The notes under the pieces: model-generated
What the model was told of the DNA's origin: nothing
The model's input: only the letters and a program-made list of their open reading frames with translations
The model's database searches: none
Position numbers and translations under genes: made by a program
Assembly (NCBI RefSeq): GCF_033115175.1
Contig: NC_084827.1
Coordinates: 173,663,401 to 173,727,400 of the forward strand
Length of the DNA stretch: 64,000 bases
DNA from: Lepus europaeus
Lineage: Eukaryota > Chordata > Mammalia > Lagomorpha > Leporidae
Direction of reading: 5' to 3'
In this document: piece by piece, positions 35,748-47,838 of the stretch
Numbering within the stretch: the first letter of the stretch is position 1
Layout of the letters: the number at the start of each line of letters is the position of its first letter

Positions 35748-36490
35748 ACACACGTGTTGCTATCACTTACTGCTCCTCTTAGGAAATGAGGTATCCTCCC
35801 ATTTAAGGAAAAATGAGGAATAGACAATAAGCATTCTCTTTCACTGTAACATTTTTTTAGCTTTAAAATTACTTTTGAACACTCTGATAGGTAGATAAAT
35901 TCTATTGGTAGTACTTAAAAAGGAGCAGATAAGAATCACCTGGAACTTGTAGAAAATAGATTCCTCAAGTCACAGCTCTTAAAAACCGAAGTGTGGATGT
36001 TAGGGCTTCATTCCTTAAGATCTATGACATTTGAGCATGTAATTTTGTGTTACTGTTAATAATGCTGAGCCCATGAATGCTGCCCTATGTAATCAGAGAC
36101 TTTCTGACCAGGGAGTCTGACTTTTGCCACTTAGAATGTTCCTTCAGTTACATTTGTTGGGTACTTCAGCCAAAGAAATAGGAGGGAGGATTAAGTACAG
36201 AGACAATACTAACAACCAGCAAAGATGTTTTCAAACAGTATCAAGTGCAAGAAAGAATGATTCTCTAACCAAAGACTGCTTTCCATCTGAAATATAGTTA
36301 CAATTAATATGTTCTGTTTTATTCTTCAAAAGTGAAGGGAAATGTTACTGTAGAGCACACTCAGACAGAAATTACTCCGATAGAAATGCATTGCATCTAA
36401 GCTATCCAATAATGAAACCACTAGCCACATGTCCCTGTTGAACACCTGAGTGTACATGGTGTAACTGCACAACTGAGTTTTTATTGTATT
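35748..36490. other. unassigned DNA
   Basis: Nothing recognised. Confidence 0.4.
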
Positions 36491-36496
36491 CTGTTT

Positions 36497-36857
36497 TTTT
36501 GTTTTTTTGGTTTTTTTTTTTTTTTCTTTTACAGGCAGAGTGGACAGTGAGAGAGAGACAGAGAGAAAGGTCTTCCTTTGCCATTGGTTCACCCTCCAAT
36601 GGCCGCCGCGGCCTGCACGCTGTGGCCAGCGCACTGCGCTGATCCAAAGCCAGGAGCCAGGTGCTTATCCTGGTCTCCCATGCAGGTGCAGGGCCCAAGC
36701 ACTTGGGCCATCCTCCACTGCACTTCTGGGCCACAGCAGAGAGCTGACCTGGAAGAGGGGCAACCGGGACAGAATCCGGCGCCCCGACCGGGACTAGAAC
36801 CCCGTGTGCCGGCGCCGCTAGGTGGAGGATTAGCCTGTTGAGCCATGGCACTGGCCT
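36497..36857 (-). mobile_element. CSINE, full length, young, minus strand
   Basis: T-rich tail complement, 'acaggcagagtggacagtga', 'ccaatggccgccgcggcctg', 'aatccggcgccccgaccggg', B-box complement 'gggactagaacc', and head complement 'gccatggcactggcc'. It keeps many CpGs. Strong inverted match to the copy at 35369, about 1.1 kb away. Confidence 0.95.
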
Positions 36858-37899
36858 TTATTCCATTTGAGTTCATTTAAATTTAAGCAGACATAAGCAT
36901 ATAATAAGCATATTTCTTCAATCTATGGATTGAAACACAATTTAGTGCTTCCTGTTTGTCAGTATTTTCTAAAAAAAATAAAATAAAATAGTATAGAAAA
37001 TGTGAAAGTTCCTCACACATATCAGTGTAAAGTGATTTGTCACAGAAGCGTTGGGCTGAGGAAGGACAAAATGAGTCCCGGGGCATGTAGAAAATATGTT
37101 CTGTGTTCACCATTGACCATTGCCCTGAGGAATCAGTGAAAAAATAAGTGTAGTTTAGGGAGCAAATTAAAGGAGAAAAGAAGACGTAAAACCCTGCAGT
37201 GTTATTTTTTTTTTGTTCGCAGTGCCAGAAAATTTAGCGAGAAACTGTGTGATGATAGCTCCACCTTGAGGTTTGGTGAGAATGTTTCAAGTGTAGAAAG
37301 GCCGAAAGGACAGTGCGTAACAAATACTGATTTTCCAGCAAAGTTTGCAGCACAATGCTTTCTTCCTCCTACAGTTCCCAAATAAAGGCCCCTTAAATGC
37401 CAGACTTCCAGAACCTGAGTTGGCCACCTCAAACGTGGGTTCTACCTAGAGTCTACGTTATTGGGCACAGCTTGCTACATGATACGCCTGCCAATATTCC
37501 GGCTGAGGTTTTTGATGTAGCACTACAAAAAATCTAACTGGAATTTATCACACTGGCAGCTTAGAGGCTGCATTCGCAGGTGACTGTGAATTCACTGGAA
37601 GGCGCCCAGCACTTTACATGTCTTGTGTGAAAAGTGTGATTTCTAAGTCCTCAGAGCCTTGTGGCAGTTACACACAGATAGAAACATGCAAATCTACACT
37701 CTGTTAATTGATTATATCGTGGCCTTGTATTTATTTTTTATGTTATCAGGAACTGGGGGAAGGATTGATGAAGAAGGGAAGATTTTGTGTCAAAGAGAAA
37801 TTGTTTCTCTTTATGGAGGCTGAATTTTCATAAATAAAAAGAAATCGTTCTTATGTTCTTACTTGAAGGGAAAAAGAGTGAGCAGGGTTGGGGCGGGGG
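36858..37899. other. unassigned DNA
   Basis: No gene or clear repeat seen. Confidence 0.4.
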
Positions 37900-38158
37900 T
37901 GGGTGGCACATTCCTGTCCACTGATTCATTCTCTAAAAGCATACAACAGTCAAGGCTGGCCTGGGGCTGGAACTAGAAGCCAAGCTCTCAAAGCAAGTCT
38001 CCAAAGTGGAGGCAGGAACCCAACATCTTGAGCCATCGCTGTCCCATCCTATGGTCTACATTTTCAGGAAATGAGTTGGGAGCTGGAGCAGGGAATCGAG
38101 TTCTAAAATTCTGATATGACATGAGTGTGTCTTAACTTCTAGGCAAAATGCCCACCCC
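37900..38158 (-). mobile_element. old CSINE, minus strand, diverged
   Basis: 'ccactgattcattctctaaa', 'gaactagaagccaagctctc', 'ggaggcaggaacccaacatc', 'ttgagccatcgctg' and 'taacttctaggcaaaatgcccacccc' follow the older subfamily order in reverse. Confidence 0.75.
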
Positions 38159-38159
38159 T

Positions 38160-39215
38160 AATAATTGTAGTTGTACGTGAACATAATACTGCCAGCCAAA
38201 ACAAGACAGTGAACATTCCCACCAACCCAGAAAGTTCCCTACCATCCCTTCTTGCTAATTATTGCCTCACTGTGGGCTATCACTACTGTTTTTCAGCACC
38301 AGAGATAAAACTAAACTGTTCCTGGATTCCACGAAAGTGGACTCTTGCCCTGTACATGCTACTGTGTCTGGGTTCATAGGTTCAATGTGATATCTCTGCT
38401 ACTTATCCTAATCATTCAATATACAAATAATTCATTCTCTTTTTACTCCTGAGCAGCATTCTCTTCCAAAAGTTGGCCACTTTTTTTAAAACTCTCTTCA
38501 CTTTCTGGACATTTAGATCACTACAATTTGGAATTATTATGTAAAATCTGCTATGAACACGTGTGTGCAAATTGTTGTAGTAATGTTTTCATTTTGCTCA
38601 GGCAAATGCATACAGCCAAATTTCTGAGTTTTTTCATAAGCACAAGTAGCTTTATAAGAAATTGCTGAATAGCTCACTGCAAGGAAGACTCCAAGCCCAG
38701 ATGAATTCTATGAAACATTTTGTAGGACGCATTCTCAACACATTCAAGATGTTACTCCATTGTCAGATAGATATATGGATATGTGGATACAATATATGAA
38801 TATTTTATGCTTACTCATTTTTCTTATGATCTTGGTAAAGTATACATTTAAATTTTGATGAAGTCATTTATATGGCTTTTTCTCCTTTATATAAAGATGT
38901 AAAGTTTTTTTTTTAATTTTTCCTAAATGTTTGACTCAGTTAAACCATCTGTTCTTAGAGTTATTATTGGGAAAGTTTTTAATTCAATTTCTTTTAGAAT
39001 CATAGGATTATTTAGATTTCCTATTTACTCTTCTATCAGTTTTAGTGATCTGTATTTTGCAAGGAAACCAACCATTTTATTAAAGTGGTTTAATACTTTG
39101 ACATAAGGTTCTAAATATTTTTGTGTCTTATTAATGTTTGTACATTAATTGACGAGTTCTATTGTACTACTGATACTATAATTCCTCTATTTTCCCTTTA
39201 TAAAAATATGTTTTT
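38160..39215. mobile_element. old L1 fragments (mixed orientation)
   Basis: 38160-38640 matches, in reverse, the L1 region with 'ctggacatttagatcactac' and 'gctatgaacacgtgtgtgca'. 38675-38720 ('aagactccaagcccagatga', 'ttctatgaaacatttt') is the plus-strand ORF2 segment that encodes the KSPGPDGF part of reverse transcriptase. 38900-39210 again reads in reverse ('gggaaagtttttaattcaat', 'aggattatttagatttccta'). All are heavily decayed and none is open. Confidence 0.6.
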
Positions 39216-39580
39216 ACATAAGAGTGTTAATTATCAAATTAACAATAAGAGTCACTAAGCACTAACTTCCCATCAGATATCAATGTTGTATTCTTGTCAC
39301 CTAACAATATGGCTTTTTATTCCCTTTACTCTCAATTAGTTTCTTCCACTGACATTATCTGATCTATGAAATTTTGGTAGAATACTGCTGCATAGCCCTC
39401 TGGATTTTTGGAAATGTAAAGAACTGAAGTCAGAGATTTCCACAGCCACCCATTGACTTTTAATCCAGCCTGGAGAGTGACTTGGGTGTGAGCAATAGCC
39501 AGGCTTGGGGAAGGGAAACCACATCACCTCCTTCTCCACCCTCACCCAAGCAGAGCACCAGACTGGGCTATGAAAAATCA
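39216..39580. other. unassigned DNA
   Basis: Between the L1 debris and the probable start of the split old L1. Nothing recognised. Confidence 0.35.
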
Positions 39581-40963
39581 CAGCAGTCTCTGTTCCACTG
39601 ATATCAGAAATGATCAGTCAGAACCAGCACAACTCAGGCAGCCAAGGACAAATCCCCCTGCACCCTAATAATGTGGAGATTTTGGGAAATTAGTTCCAGA
39701 GCTACAATTACTCACTCAGTATGAGCCAGGAGGATTCCCTTTAGGTTCTGGGAGCTAGCACTAGCAGTAGCCCATGCAAAATCTGCTTCCATCCTGAGAG
39801 ACTTGAGTAATGACCCTACTGTAACCTGTAATGCAAAGACTGTAACAATTTTAGTTCTAATTCCCTCAATCTCCTTCGACTCTACTTGGTGGACCTAGAG
39901 AAGAACCTACCTGCATTCCACTTCTCTGGACTCACACCTGACAGAGAAGAATTCTCTTTTTATCATGTAGTCACCCAGTAGGAGTTTAGTTCACATCCCC
40001 CAATCCAAGTACCAGGATTGTTAGTGTTAAAAGACACAGCACCAATTAGACCTTCCTAACAGGACCTGCAGAAATTTCCATCTGCATCACACAGATCTAG
40101 AGCCATGGCAATTGTTGCCACAAATCCCAACAACTTTCAGGTTTGCCAGTGGTACAATAGGACAGTCACCTTTGTTTCCCACACAACAAAAACAAGACAC
40201 TATCAAAATCCCCAGTGTAACTGACACCAAACTCTGTAGACTGAAGATGCACACCCATATTCATCTCAAAGCCACACTTCTGTTCCTATGAGCCGCAGCA
40301 GAATAAAACATTGTGTTATTTATAGACCCAATTGACATCAATTAAAACTAATCACTCATAGACTATACTCCTAGACTCACCTAGAACCAAAGAAAAAGCA
40401 ACAAGACAAGTGATTTCCTGCATTCCAGCTAAACCAGACATTCTATTCCAACAAAACCCACTCTATAGAAAAAAAAGAGAGATGATTATACCAGATGCAC
40501 AGATGTCATCTAGATCTGTGAGATGCAGATGTCAATGTAGGGACACAGGAAGCAAGGTAGTATGATGCCTCAAGAAGAGCATAATAGTCCTCCAGAATTA
40601 GTTCTTAACTGAAGAAATCTATGAAGTTCCAGAAATAGAAAAATAGAATTCAAAGTAAATATTATAGGACATTAAAGTGATACAAGAGAATACAGATAGA
40701 AAGATTAAATAAATGAGGAAATCAATGAGTGACATAAAGGAAAACATTATTAAGATAGAAATTATTAAGGAGAATGAAATAGAAATTTTGGAGATGAAAT
40801 CTCTAATAAGTGAAATAAAAATAAGATTAAGAGCTTAACAGCAGACCAAGGGAGAGAAGAATTTGTGAATTCAAGGACAAGAATTTGAAATAACTCATTC
40901 AAATAAAAATAGAGAGAATAGAATAAAAAAGAATGAAGTCTATGTGAAAAATGGGGTACAATT
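39581..40963 (+). mobile_element. old L1, left part: probable 5' UTR and ORF1 N-terminal region
   Basis: 40600-40963 decodes into an L1 ORF1 coiled-coil segment with scattered stops (remnants of 'EMKSLISEI', 'IQIKIERIE' type heptads). 39581-40600 fits a 5' UTR by position only. The element stops at 'ggggtacaatt', where a young L1 is inserted, and resumes at 47839 in the next part of ORF1. Confidence 0.6.
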
Positions 40964-41486
40964 GGTGGAGCCAAGATGGCGGAAGAATGAGGGCGCACAC
41001 AACAGTTTGGGAAAAGAAATTTTAACAAGGGTGGAGTTACTACACCCTTAAGAAGAGACTCAGAGGAAAAAACTGCAGAGGAAACTCTTCCGGATCAAGT
41101 GGATGTGACACGGAGGACCTACGGGGAGAGTAAGGTGACACACTGCCGTGCCGCACCCAGCCCTGCCGAGCCCCACAGAGCCGCACGCTGAGCCGCACCT
41201 AGCAGCACCCAGCCACGCTGCACCGACCCGACCCGACCCGAACTGAGCCGCGCCACGGACACGGGGGCCACTAGAGTTGGGAAAACAATGAGCCCAGCTA
41301 CAGAAGCCCACCCACAGAACTTGAGCCCCAGCACTGGAAGTACAGGTAACAAGAGAATTGGCCGCAAAGGTTAGATCCTGGTCCGAGCTCACGCGGGGGG
41401 GAGGGGGAATTACACCAGGCTGACTGGAAGAAAAAAAAAGGGGGGGGAACCAGCTGGGACACTAGCCTCTCTCTGCACTCTCCAAG
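40964..41486 (+). promoter_or_regulatory. 5' UTR / internal promoter of the young L1
   Basis: YY1 core 'caagatggcg' at 40972-40981. A CpG-rich stretch at 41140-41265 includes three GACCC/CGACC units (41223-41240). This is the most CpG-dense part of the window apart from the GAPDH retrocopy, which fits limited methylation decay and a fairly young age. Confidence 0.75.
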
Positions 41487-42525
41487 ATGCCAAACAAACG
41501 TAGAAACCAAGGTAACAAGAGCAGGGAAGACACTATAATGCCCCCAAATGAAAAAGACACCCCAATTCAAGATTATGAAGATGATGAGATAGAAGAAATG
41601 CAAGAAGCGGATCTCAAAAAATTGGTAAGATCATTAAGAAGCTCTCAAAAACAAATTCTTGAACTACAGAAATCCTTAATGGACAAGATAGAAAATCTCT
41701 CTTGTGAAAATGAAATATTAAGGAGGAATCAAAATGAAATGAAACAACTAGTAGAACAAGAAACAGTGATAGTGATGAGAAACCATAATGAAATGAAGAA
41801 TTCAATAGATCAAATGACAAACACGTTAGAAAGCCTTAAAAACAGAATGGGTGAAGCAGAAGAGAGAATATCAGAATTAGAAGACAGAGAACAGGAAAGG
41901 AAACAGGCAAACCAAAGAAAATAAGAAGAAATTAGAAATCTAAATAATATTGTCGGGAATCTACAGGATACTATTAAAAAACTGAACATTCGGGTCCTAG
42001 GAGTTCCTGAAGGCATGGAGAGGGAGAAAGGATTAGAAGGCCTTTTTAGTGAGATACTAGCAGAAAATTTCCCAGGTTTGGAGAAGGACAGAGACATCCT
42101 AGTACAGGAAGCTTATAAAACCCCTAATAAACATGACCAAAAGAGATCCTCACCATGACACATTGTAATTAAACTTACCACAGTGAAACATAAAGAAAAG
42201 ATCTTAAAATGCGCAAGAGAGAAACATCAGACCACTCTCAGAGGATCCTCAATTAGACTCATAGCTAGCTGACTTCTCATCAGAAACCTTACAAGCGAGG
42301 AGGGAATGGCGAGATATAGCCCAGGTAGTAAGAGAGAAAAACTGCCAGCTCAGAATATTATATCCTGCAAAGCTCTCATTTGTGAATGAAGGTGAAAGAA
42401 AGACCTTTCACAGCAAGCAGAAATTGAAAGAATTTGTCGCCACTCGTCTAGCCCTGCAAAAGATGCTTAAAGATGTGATACACGCAGAAACACAGAAACG
42501 CGGTCACCAATATGAAAGAAGGGAA
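41487..42525 (+). pseudogene. L1 ORF1, disrupted
   Basis: Starts MPNKRRNQGNKSRED, close to the intact ORF1 at 16810. Damage seen directly: GAA to TAA at 41922-41924, ending the first frame after 145 codons; CGA to TGA near 42156-42158 in the 'SPRHVV' segment (a CpG-type change); about 4 extra bases near 42268 in the 'RLTADFS' segment, shifting frame. The codon at 42523-42525 that is the TAA stop in the other copy is GAA here, so the ORF1 tail runs on in frame into ORF2. The product would lack the RNA-binding half. Confidence 0.88.
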
Positions 42526-42567
42526 GGGAAGGAAACCTCACAGCAAAAGATCACAGGAAACCCAAAA

Positions 42568-45500
42568 ATGATAGGGCAAAGTTACTACTTATCGATAGTC
42601 ACATTAAATGTTAAAGGCTTGAACAATCCAGTTAAAAGACACCGATTGGCTGATTGGGTAAAAGAACAAAACTCATCTATGTGCTGCTTACAAGAAACAC
42701 ATCTTTCTAACAAAGATGCACACAGACTGAAAGTGAAAGGCTGGAAAAAGATATACCATGCCAACAGAAATGAAAAAAGAGCGGGAGTAGCCATCTTAAT
42801 ATCAGATAACATAAATTTTACCACAAAAACTATTAGGAAAGACAAAGAGGGGCACTATATAATGATTAAGGAATCCATTCAACAGTAAGATATAACGATT
42901 ATCAATGTATATGCACCTAATTACAGGGCACCAATTTATTTAAAAGACTTGTTAAGGGAATTAAAGGGAGACTTAGACCCCAATACAATAGTACTGGGGG
43001 ACTTCAATACCCCACTCTCAGAGATAGACAGATCATCAGGACAGAAGATCAACAAGGAGACAGTAGATTTAAATGACACTATAGCTCAAATGGACCTAAC
43101 AGATATCTACAGAACATTTCATCCTACATCTAAGGACTTTACATTCTTCTCAGCAGTACATGGAACCTTCTCTAGGATTGACCACATGCTAGGCCATAAA
43201 GCAAGTCTCAGCAAATTCAAAAGAATTAGAATCATACCATGCAGCTTCTCAGACCATAAAGGAATGAAGTTGGAAATTAGCAACTCGGGAATCCCTAGAG
43301 CACGTACAAACACATGGAGACTGAACAACATGCTCCTGAATGAACAATGGGTCATAGAAGAAATTAAAAGAGAAATCAAAAATTTTCTGGAAGTAAATGA
43401 GGATAACAGCACATCATACCAAAACCTATGGGATACAACAAAAGCAGTGTTAAGAGGAAAATTTATATCAATAGGTGCCTACATCAAGAAATTGGAAAGG
43501 CACCAAATAGATGAGCTTTCAAGTCATCTCAAGGATCTAGAAAATCAGCAGCAAACCAGACCCAAAACTAGTAGGAGAAGAGAAATAATTAAAATCAGAG
43601 AAGAAATCAACAGGATTGAATCCAAAAAAAAAAAAACATTACAAAAAATCAGCCAAACGAGGAGCTGGTTTTTTGAAAAAATAAACAAAATTGACACCCC
43701 ATTGGCCCAACTAACTAAAAAAAGAAGAGAAAAGACCCAAATCAATAGGATCAGAGATGAAAACGGAAACGTAACAACAGACACCACAGAAATAAAAAGA
43801 ATCATCAGAAATTACTACAAGGACTTGTATGCCAGCAAACAGGGAAATCTATCAGAAATGGATAGTTTCCTGGACACATACAACCTACCTAAATTGAACC
43901 AGGAAGACATAGAAAACCTAAACAGACCCATAACTGACACAGAAATTGAAACAGTGATAAAGGCCCTCCCAACAAAGAAAAGCCCAGGACCAGATGGATT
44001 CACTGCTGAATTCTACCAGACATTTAAAGAAGAATTAACCCCAATTCTCCTCAAACTATTCAGGGCAACCGAAAAAGAGGGAATCCTACCAAACTCTTTC
44101 TATGAAACCAGCATCACCTTAATTCCTAAGCCAGAAAAAGATGCAGCATTGAAAGAGAATTACAGACCAATATCCCTGATGAACATAGATGCAAAAATAC
44201 TCAATAAAATTCTGGCCAATAGAAAGCAACATCACATTAGAAAGATCATCCACCCAGACCAAGTGGGATTTATCCCTGGTATGCAGGGATGGTTCAATGT
44301 TCGCAAAACAATCAATGTGATACACCACATTAACAGACTGCAGAAGAAAAACCATATGATTATCTCAATAGACGCAGAGAAAGCATTTGATAAAAAACAA
44401 CACCCTTTCATGATGAAAACTATAAGCAAACTGGGTATGGAAGGAACATTCCTCAATACAATCAAAGCAATTTATGAAAAAACCTATGGCCAGTATCTAT
44501 TGAACGGGGAAAAGTTGGAAGCATTTCCACTGAGATCTGGTACCAGACAGGGATGCCCACTCTCACCACTGCTCTTCAATATAATTCTGGAAGTCTTAGC
44601 CAGAGCTATTAGGCAAGAAAAAAAAGTTAAATGGATACAAATTGGGAAGGAAGAACTCAAACTATCCCTCTTTGCAGATGATATGATTCTTTATTTAGGG
44701 GACCCAAAGAACCCTACTAAGAGACTATTGGAACTCATCGAAGAGTTTGGCAAAGTAGCAGGATATAAAATCAATGCACAAAAATCAACAGCCTTTGTAT
44801 ACACAGACAATGCTACGGCTGAGAAAGAACTTCTAAGTTCAATCCCATTCTCAATAGCTACAAAAACAATCAAATACCTTGGAACAAACTTAACCAAAAA
44901 CGTTAAAGATCTCTACGATGAAAATTACAAAACCTTAAAGAAAGAAATAGAAGAGGATACCAAAAAATGGAGGAATCTTCCATGCTCATGGATTGGAAGA
45001 ATCAACATCATCAAAATGTCCATTCTCCCAAAAGCAATTTATACATTCAATGCAATACCAATCAAAATACCAAAGACATTCTTCTCAGATCTGGAAAAAA
45101 TGATGCTGAAATTCATATGGAGACATAGGAGACCTCGAATAGCTAAAGCAATCTTGTACAAAAAAAACAAAGCCGGAGGCATCACAATACCAGATTTCAG
45201 GATATACTACAGGGCAGTATTTATCAAAACAGCATGGTACTGGTACAGAAACAGATGGATAGGCCAATGGAACAAAATAGAAATACCAGAAATCAACCCA
45301 AACATCTACAGCCAATTTATATTTGATCAAGGATCCAAAACCAATCCCTGGAGTAAGGACAGTCTATTCAATAAATGGTGCTGGGAAAACTGGATTTCCA
45401 CGTGCAGAATCATGAAGCAAGATCCATACCTTTCACCTTACACAAAAATCCACTCAACATGGATTAAAGACTTAAATCTATGACCTGACACCATCAAATT

Positions 45501-46398
45501 AATAGAGAGCATTGGAGAAACCCTGCAAGATATAGGCACAGGTAAAGACTTCTTGGAAAATACCCCAGGAGCACAGGCAGTCAAAACCAAAATTAACTAT
45601 TGGGATTTCATCAAACTGAGAAGTTTCTGTACTGCAAAAGAAACAGTCAGGAAAGTGAATAGGAAACTGACAGAATGGGAAAATATATTTGCAAACTATG
45701 CAACAGATAAATGGTTGATAACCAGAATCTACAAAGAAATCAAGAAACTCCACAACATCAAAACAAACAATCCACTTAAGAGATGGGCCAAGGACCTCAA
45801 CAGACATCTTTCCAAAGAGGAAATCCAAATGGCCAACAGACACATGAAAAAATGTTCAAGATCACTAGCAATCAGGGAAATGCAAATCAAAACCACAATG
45901 AGGTTTCACCTCACCCCGGTGAGAATGGCTCACATTCAGAAATCTACCAACAACAGATGCTGGAGAGGATGTGGGGAGAAAGGGACACTAACCCACTGTT
46001 GGTGGGAATGCAAACTGGTTAAGCCACTATGGAAGTCAGTCTGGAGATTCCTCAGAAACCTGAACATAACCCTACCATTCAACCCAGCCATCCCACTCCT
46101 TGGAATTTACCCAAAAGAAATTAAATTGGCAAACAAAAAAGCCATCTGCACATTAATGTTTATTGCAGCTCAATTCACAATAGCTAAGACCTGGAACCAA
46201 CTCAAATGCCCATCAACAGTAGACTGGATAAAGAAACTATGGGACATGTACTCTATGGAATACTATACAGCAGTCAAAAACAATGAAACCCAGTTATTTG
46301 CAACAAGATGGAGCAATCTGGAAAGCATCATGCTAAGTGAATTAAGCCAGTCCCAAAGAAACAAATATCATTTGTTTCTCCTGATCGGCGACAACTAA
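42568..46398 (+). pseudogene. L1 ORF2 (endonuclease + reverse transcriptase), two premature stops
   Basis: Frame of 1276 codons, the usual L1 ORF2 length, from ATG 42568 (MIGQSYYLSIVTLNVKG) to TAA 46396-46398. Stops interrupt at 42886-42888 (codon 107) and 45481-45483 (codon 972), and I saw no frameshift. Endonuclease motifs: [26 protein letters not shown]. Reverse transcriptase: [65 protein letters not shown] and catalytic FADD at residues 702-705. C-terminal Cys/His motif: [18 protein letters not shown]. In live elements this protein nicks DNA at TT/AAAA-like sites and copies RNA there. Enzymes of this type made the SINE and GAPDH insertions in this window. With the stops the full protein cannot be made. 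Confidence 0.95.
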
Positions 46399-47467
46399 CT
46401 GAGCACCAAAGGGTAACCTGTGGAAGTGTAATGGACACTATGAGAAATAGTGACTTGATCAGCTATGGTGCTGACTGTCGTACAATGTAACACTTTATCC
46501 ATTTTAGTATTTTTTTGGTAAACTCTGTAATTAACACACAATTATTCTGAGGTGTCTAAATCTTAACTGAAAAGAGATCCCGGTTAAATATAAGAATGAG
46601 AAAAGGAGAGGGAGGAGATGTATAATAGGGGACATGCTCAATTGGATTTGCCCCAAATGATGGAGTTAGAAAAATGCCAGGGGATTCCAATACAATCCCA
46701 TCAAGGTGGCATGTACCAATGCCATCTCGCCAGCCCAGGTGATCAATTTCAGTTCACAACTGATCACACTGATAGGCCTAAGAGTCAAAGGGATCACACA
46801 AGCAAGATTAATATCTGCTAATACTGATTAAAAAAAAGAGAGAGAGAGAGAAGGATCCAACATGGGAAGGGGGAGACACAGCAGACCCATAGAATAGCAG
46901 ATGTCCTAAATAGCACTCTGGCCTCAGAATCAGCCCTTAAGGCAATTGGATCTGGCTGAAGAACCTATGAGAGTGTTTTAGGCATGGAAAGCCAAGACAC
47001 GCTGGGGAAAAAAAATATGAAGAAGAAGAAGAAGACCTAAATGAAGGATCTCAGCGAGTGTGATCCCAGTGGAAAGAATGGGGCCATTAAAGTAGGAGGT
47101 GCCTTTCTCTGAAGGGGGGAGAGAACTTCCACTTTGACTATGGCCTTGTCGGAATGGGATCGAAGACGGCGAACCCTAAAGGCTTCCATAGCCTCGGCAA
47201 CTCATGGCTAGAGCCTAGGGAGATTACTGACGCCATAAACAAGAGTGTTAAATTGTTAAAACAACATCAGGAGTCACTGTGTACTTACGTCCCATGTGGG
47301 ATCTGTCCTTAATAGGTTGTTGAAGGTGAAGTAATGATATAGCTAGTACTGAAACAATATTCTTACACTTTGTGGTTATGTGTGGGTGCAAACTGATGAA
47401 ATCTTTACTTAGTATATACTGAAGCGATCTCCTGTATATAAAGTTAATTGAAAATGAAAAAAAAAAC
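46399..47467 (+). other. L1 3' UTR, first 3' end
   Basis: Non-coding part after ORF2, ending '...cctgtatataaagttaattg' and 'aaaatgaaaaaaaaaacaaaac'. It contains an (AGA)n patch (47020-47035) and several G/A-rich blocks. The last 200 bases are a diverged relative of the second 3' end at 47540-47820, meaning a different subfamily terminus. Confidence 0.8.
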
Positions 47468-47539
47468 AAAACTCGGTTTTTAAAATTGGAAATTACATAG
47501 AAAAATAATCAATCTTTTTTTTAAATTATTTTGCAGAAT
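47468..47539 (+). other. probable transduced non-L1 segment between two L1 3' ends
   Basis: About 72 AT-rich bases starting 'tcggtttttaaaattggaaa' that match neither 3' UTR. Position after an A-run and before another L1 terminus fits genomic DNA that lay downstream of the source element. Inferred from structure. Confidence 0.6.
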
Positions 47540-47826
47540 CTTGGTCATCAATGTGATGTACACTGTTATTTAATGCTATAACTAGTACTCCAACAGTATT
47601 TTTTTCACTTTGTGTTGCTATGGGAGGGCAAACTGTTGAAATCTATATATATACTAAACTGATTTTCTATATATAAAGAGAATTGAAAATGAATTTTGAT
47701 GGGAATGGAAGGGGAGAGCGAGTGGGAAAGGGGAGGGTTGTGGGGGATGGGAAGTTGTGGAGGGGGGGGAAGCCTTTGTAATCCATAAGCTGTACTTTGA
47801 AAATTTATATTCACTAAATAAAAAAA
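47540..47826 (+). mobile_element. second L1 3' end in tandem
   Basis: 'gtgatgtacactgttattta', 'taactagtactccaacagta', 'aagagaattgaaaatgaatt', the G-rich block 'ggaaaggggagggttgtggg', 'cataagctgtactttgaaaa' and AATAAA before A-rich end. Closest in type to the ends at 28.0 and 34.4 kb. Confidence 0.88.
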
Positions 47827-47838
47827 GGGGGTACAATT

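Larger units (their letters stand above)
40964..47827 (+). mobile_element. near-complete L1 (6.9 kb) with two tandem 3' ends, inserted in an older L1
   Basis: Begins 'ggtggagccaagatggcg', has a 520-bp 5' UTR, ORF1, ORF2 and a 3' UTR. Exact 11-bp duplication 'ggggtacaatt' at 40953-40963 and 47828-47838 brackets it. The first L1 3' end finishes with an A-run near 47466. About 75 bases of other DNA follow, then a second, different L1 3' end (47540-47820) with the G-rich block and 'aataaaaaaa'. Both 3' ends lie inside one target duplication, so a read-through transcript is the simplest source. ORF1 is broken and ORF2 has two nonsense codons. As it stands it cannot move itself. Confidence 0.92.
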
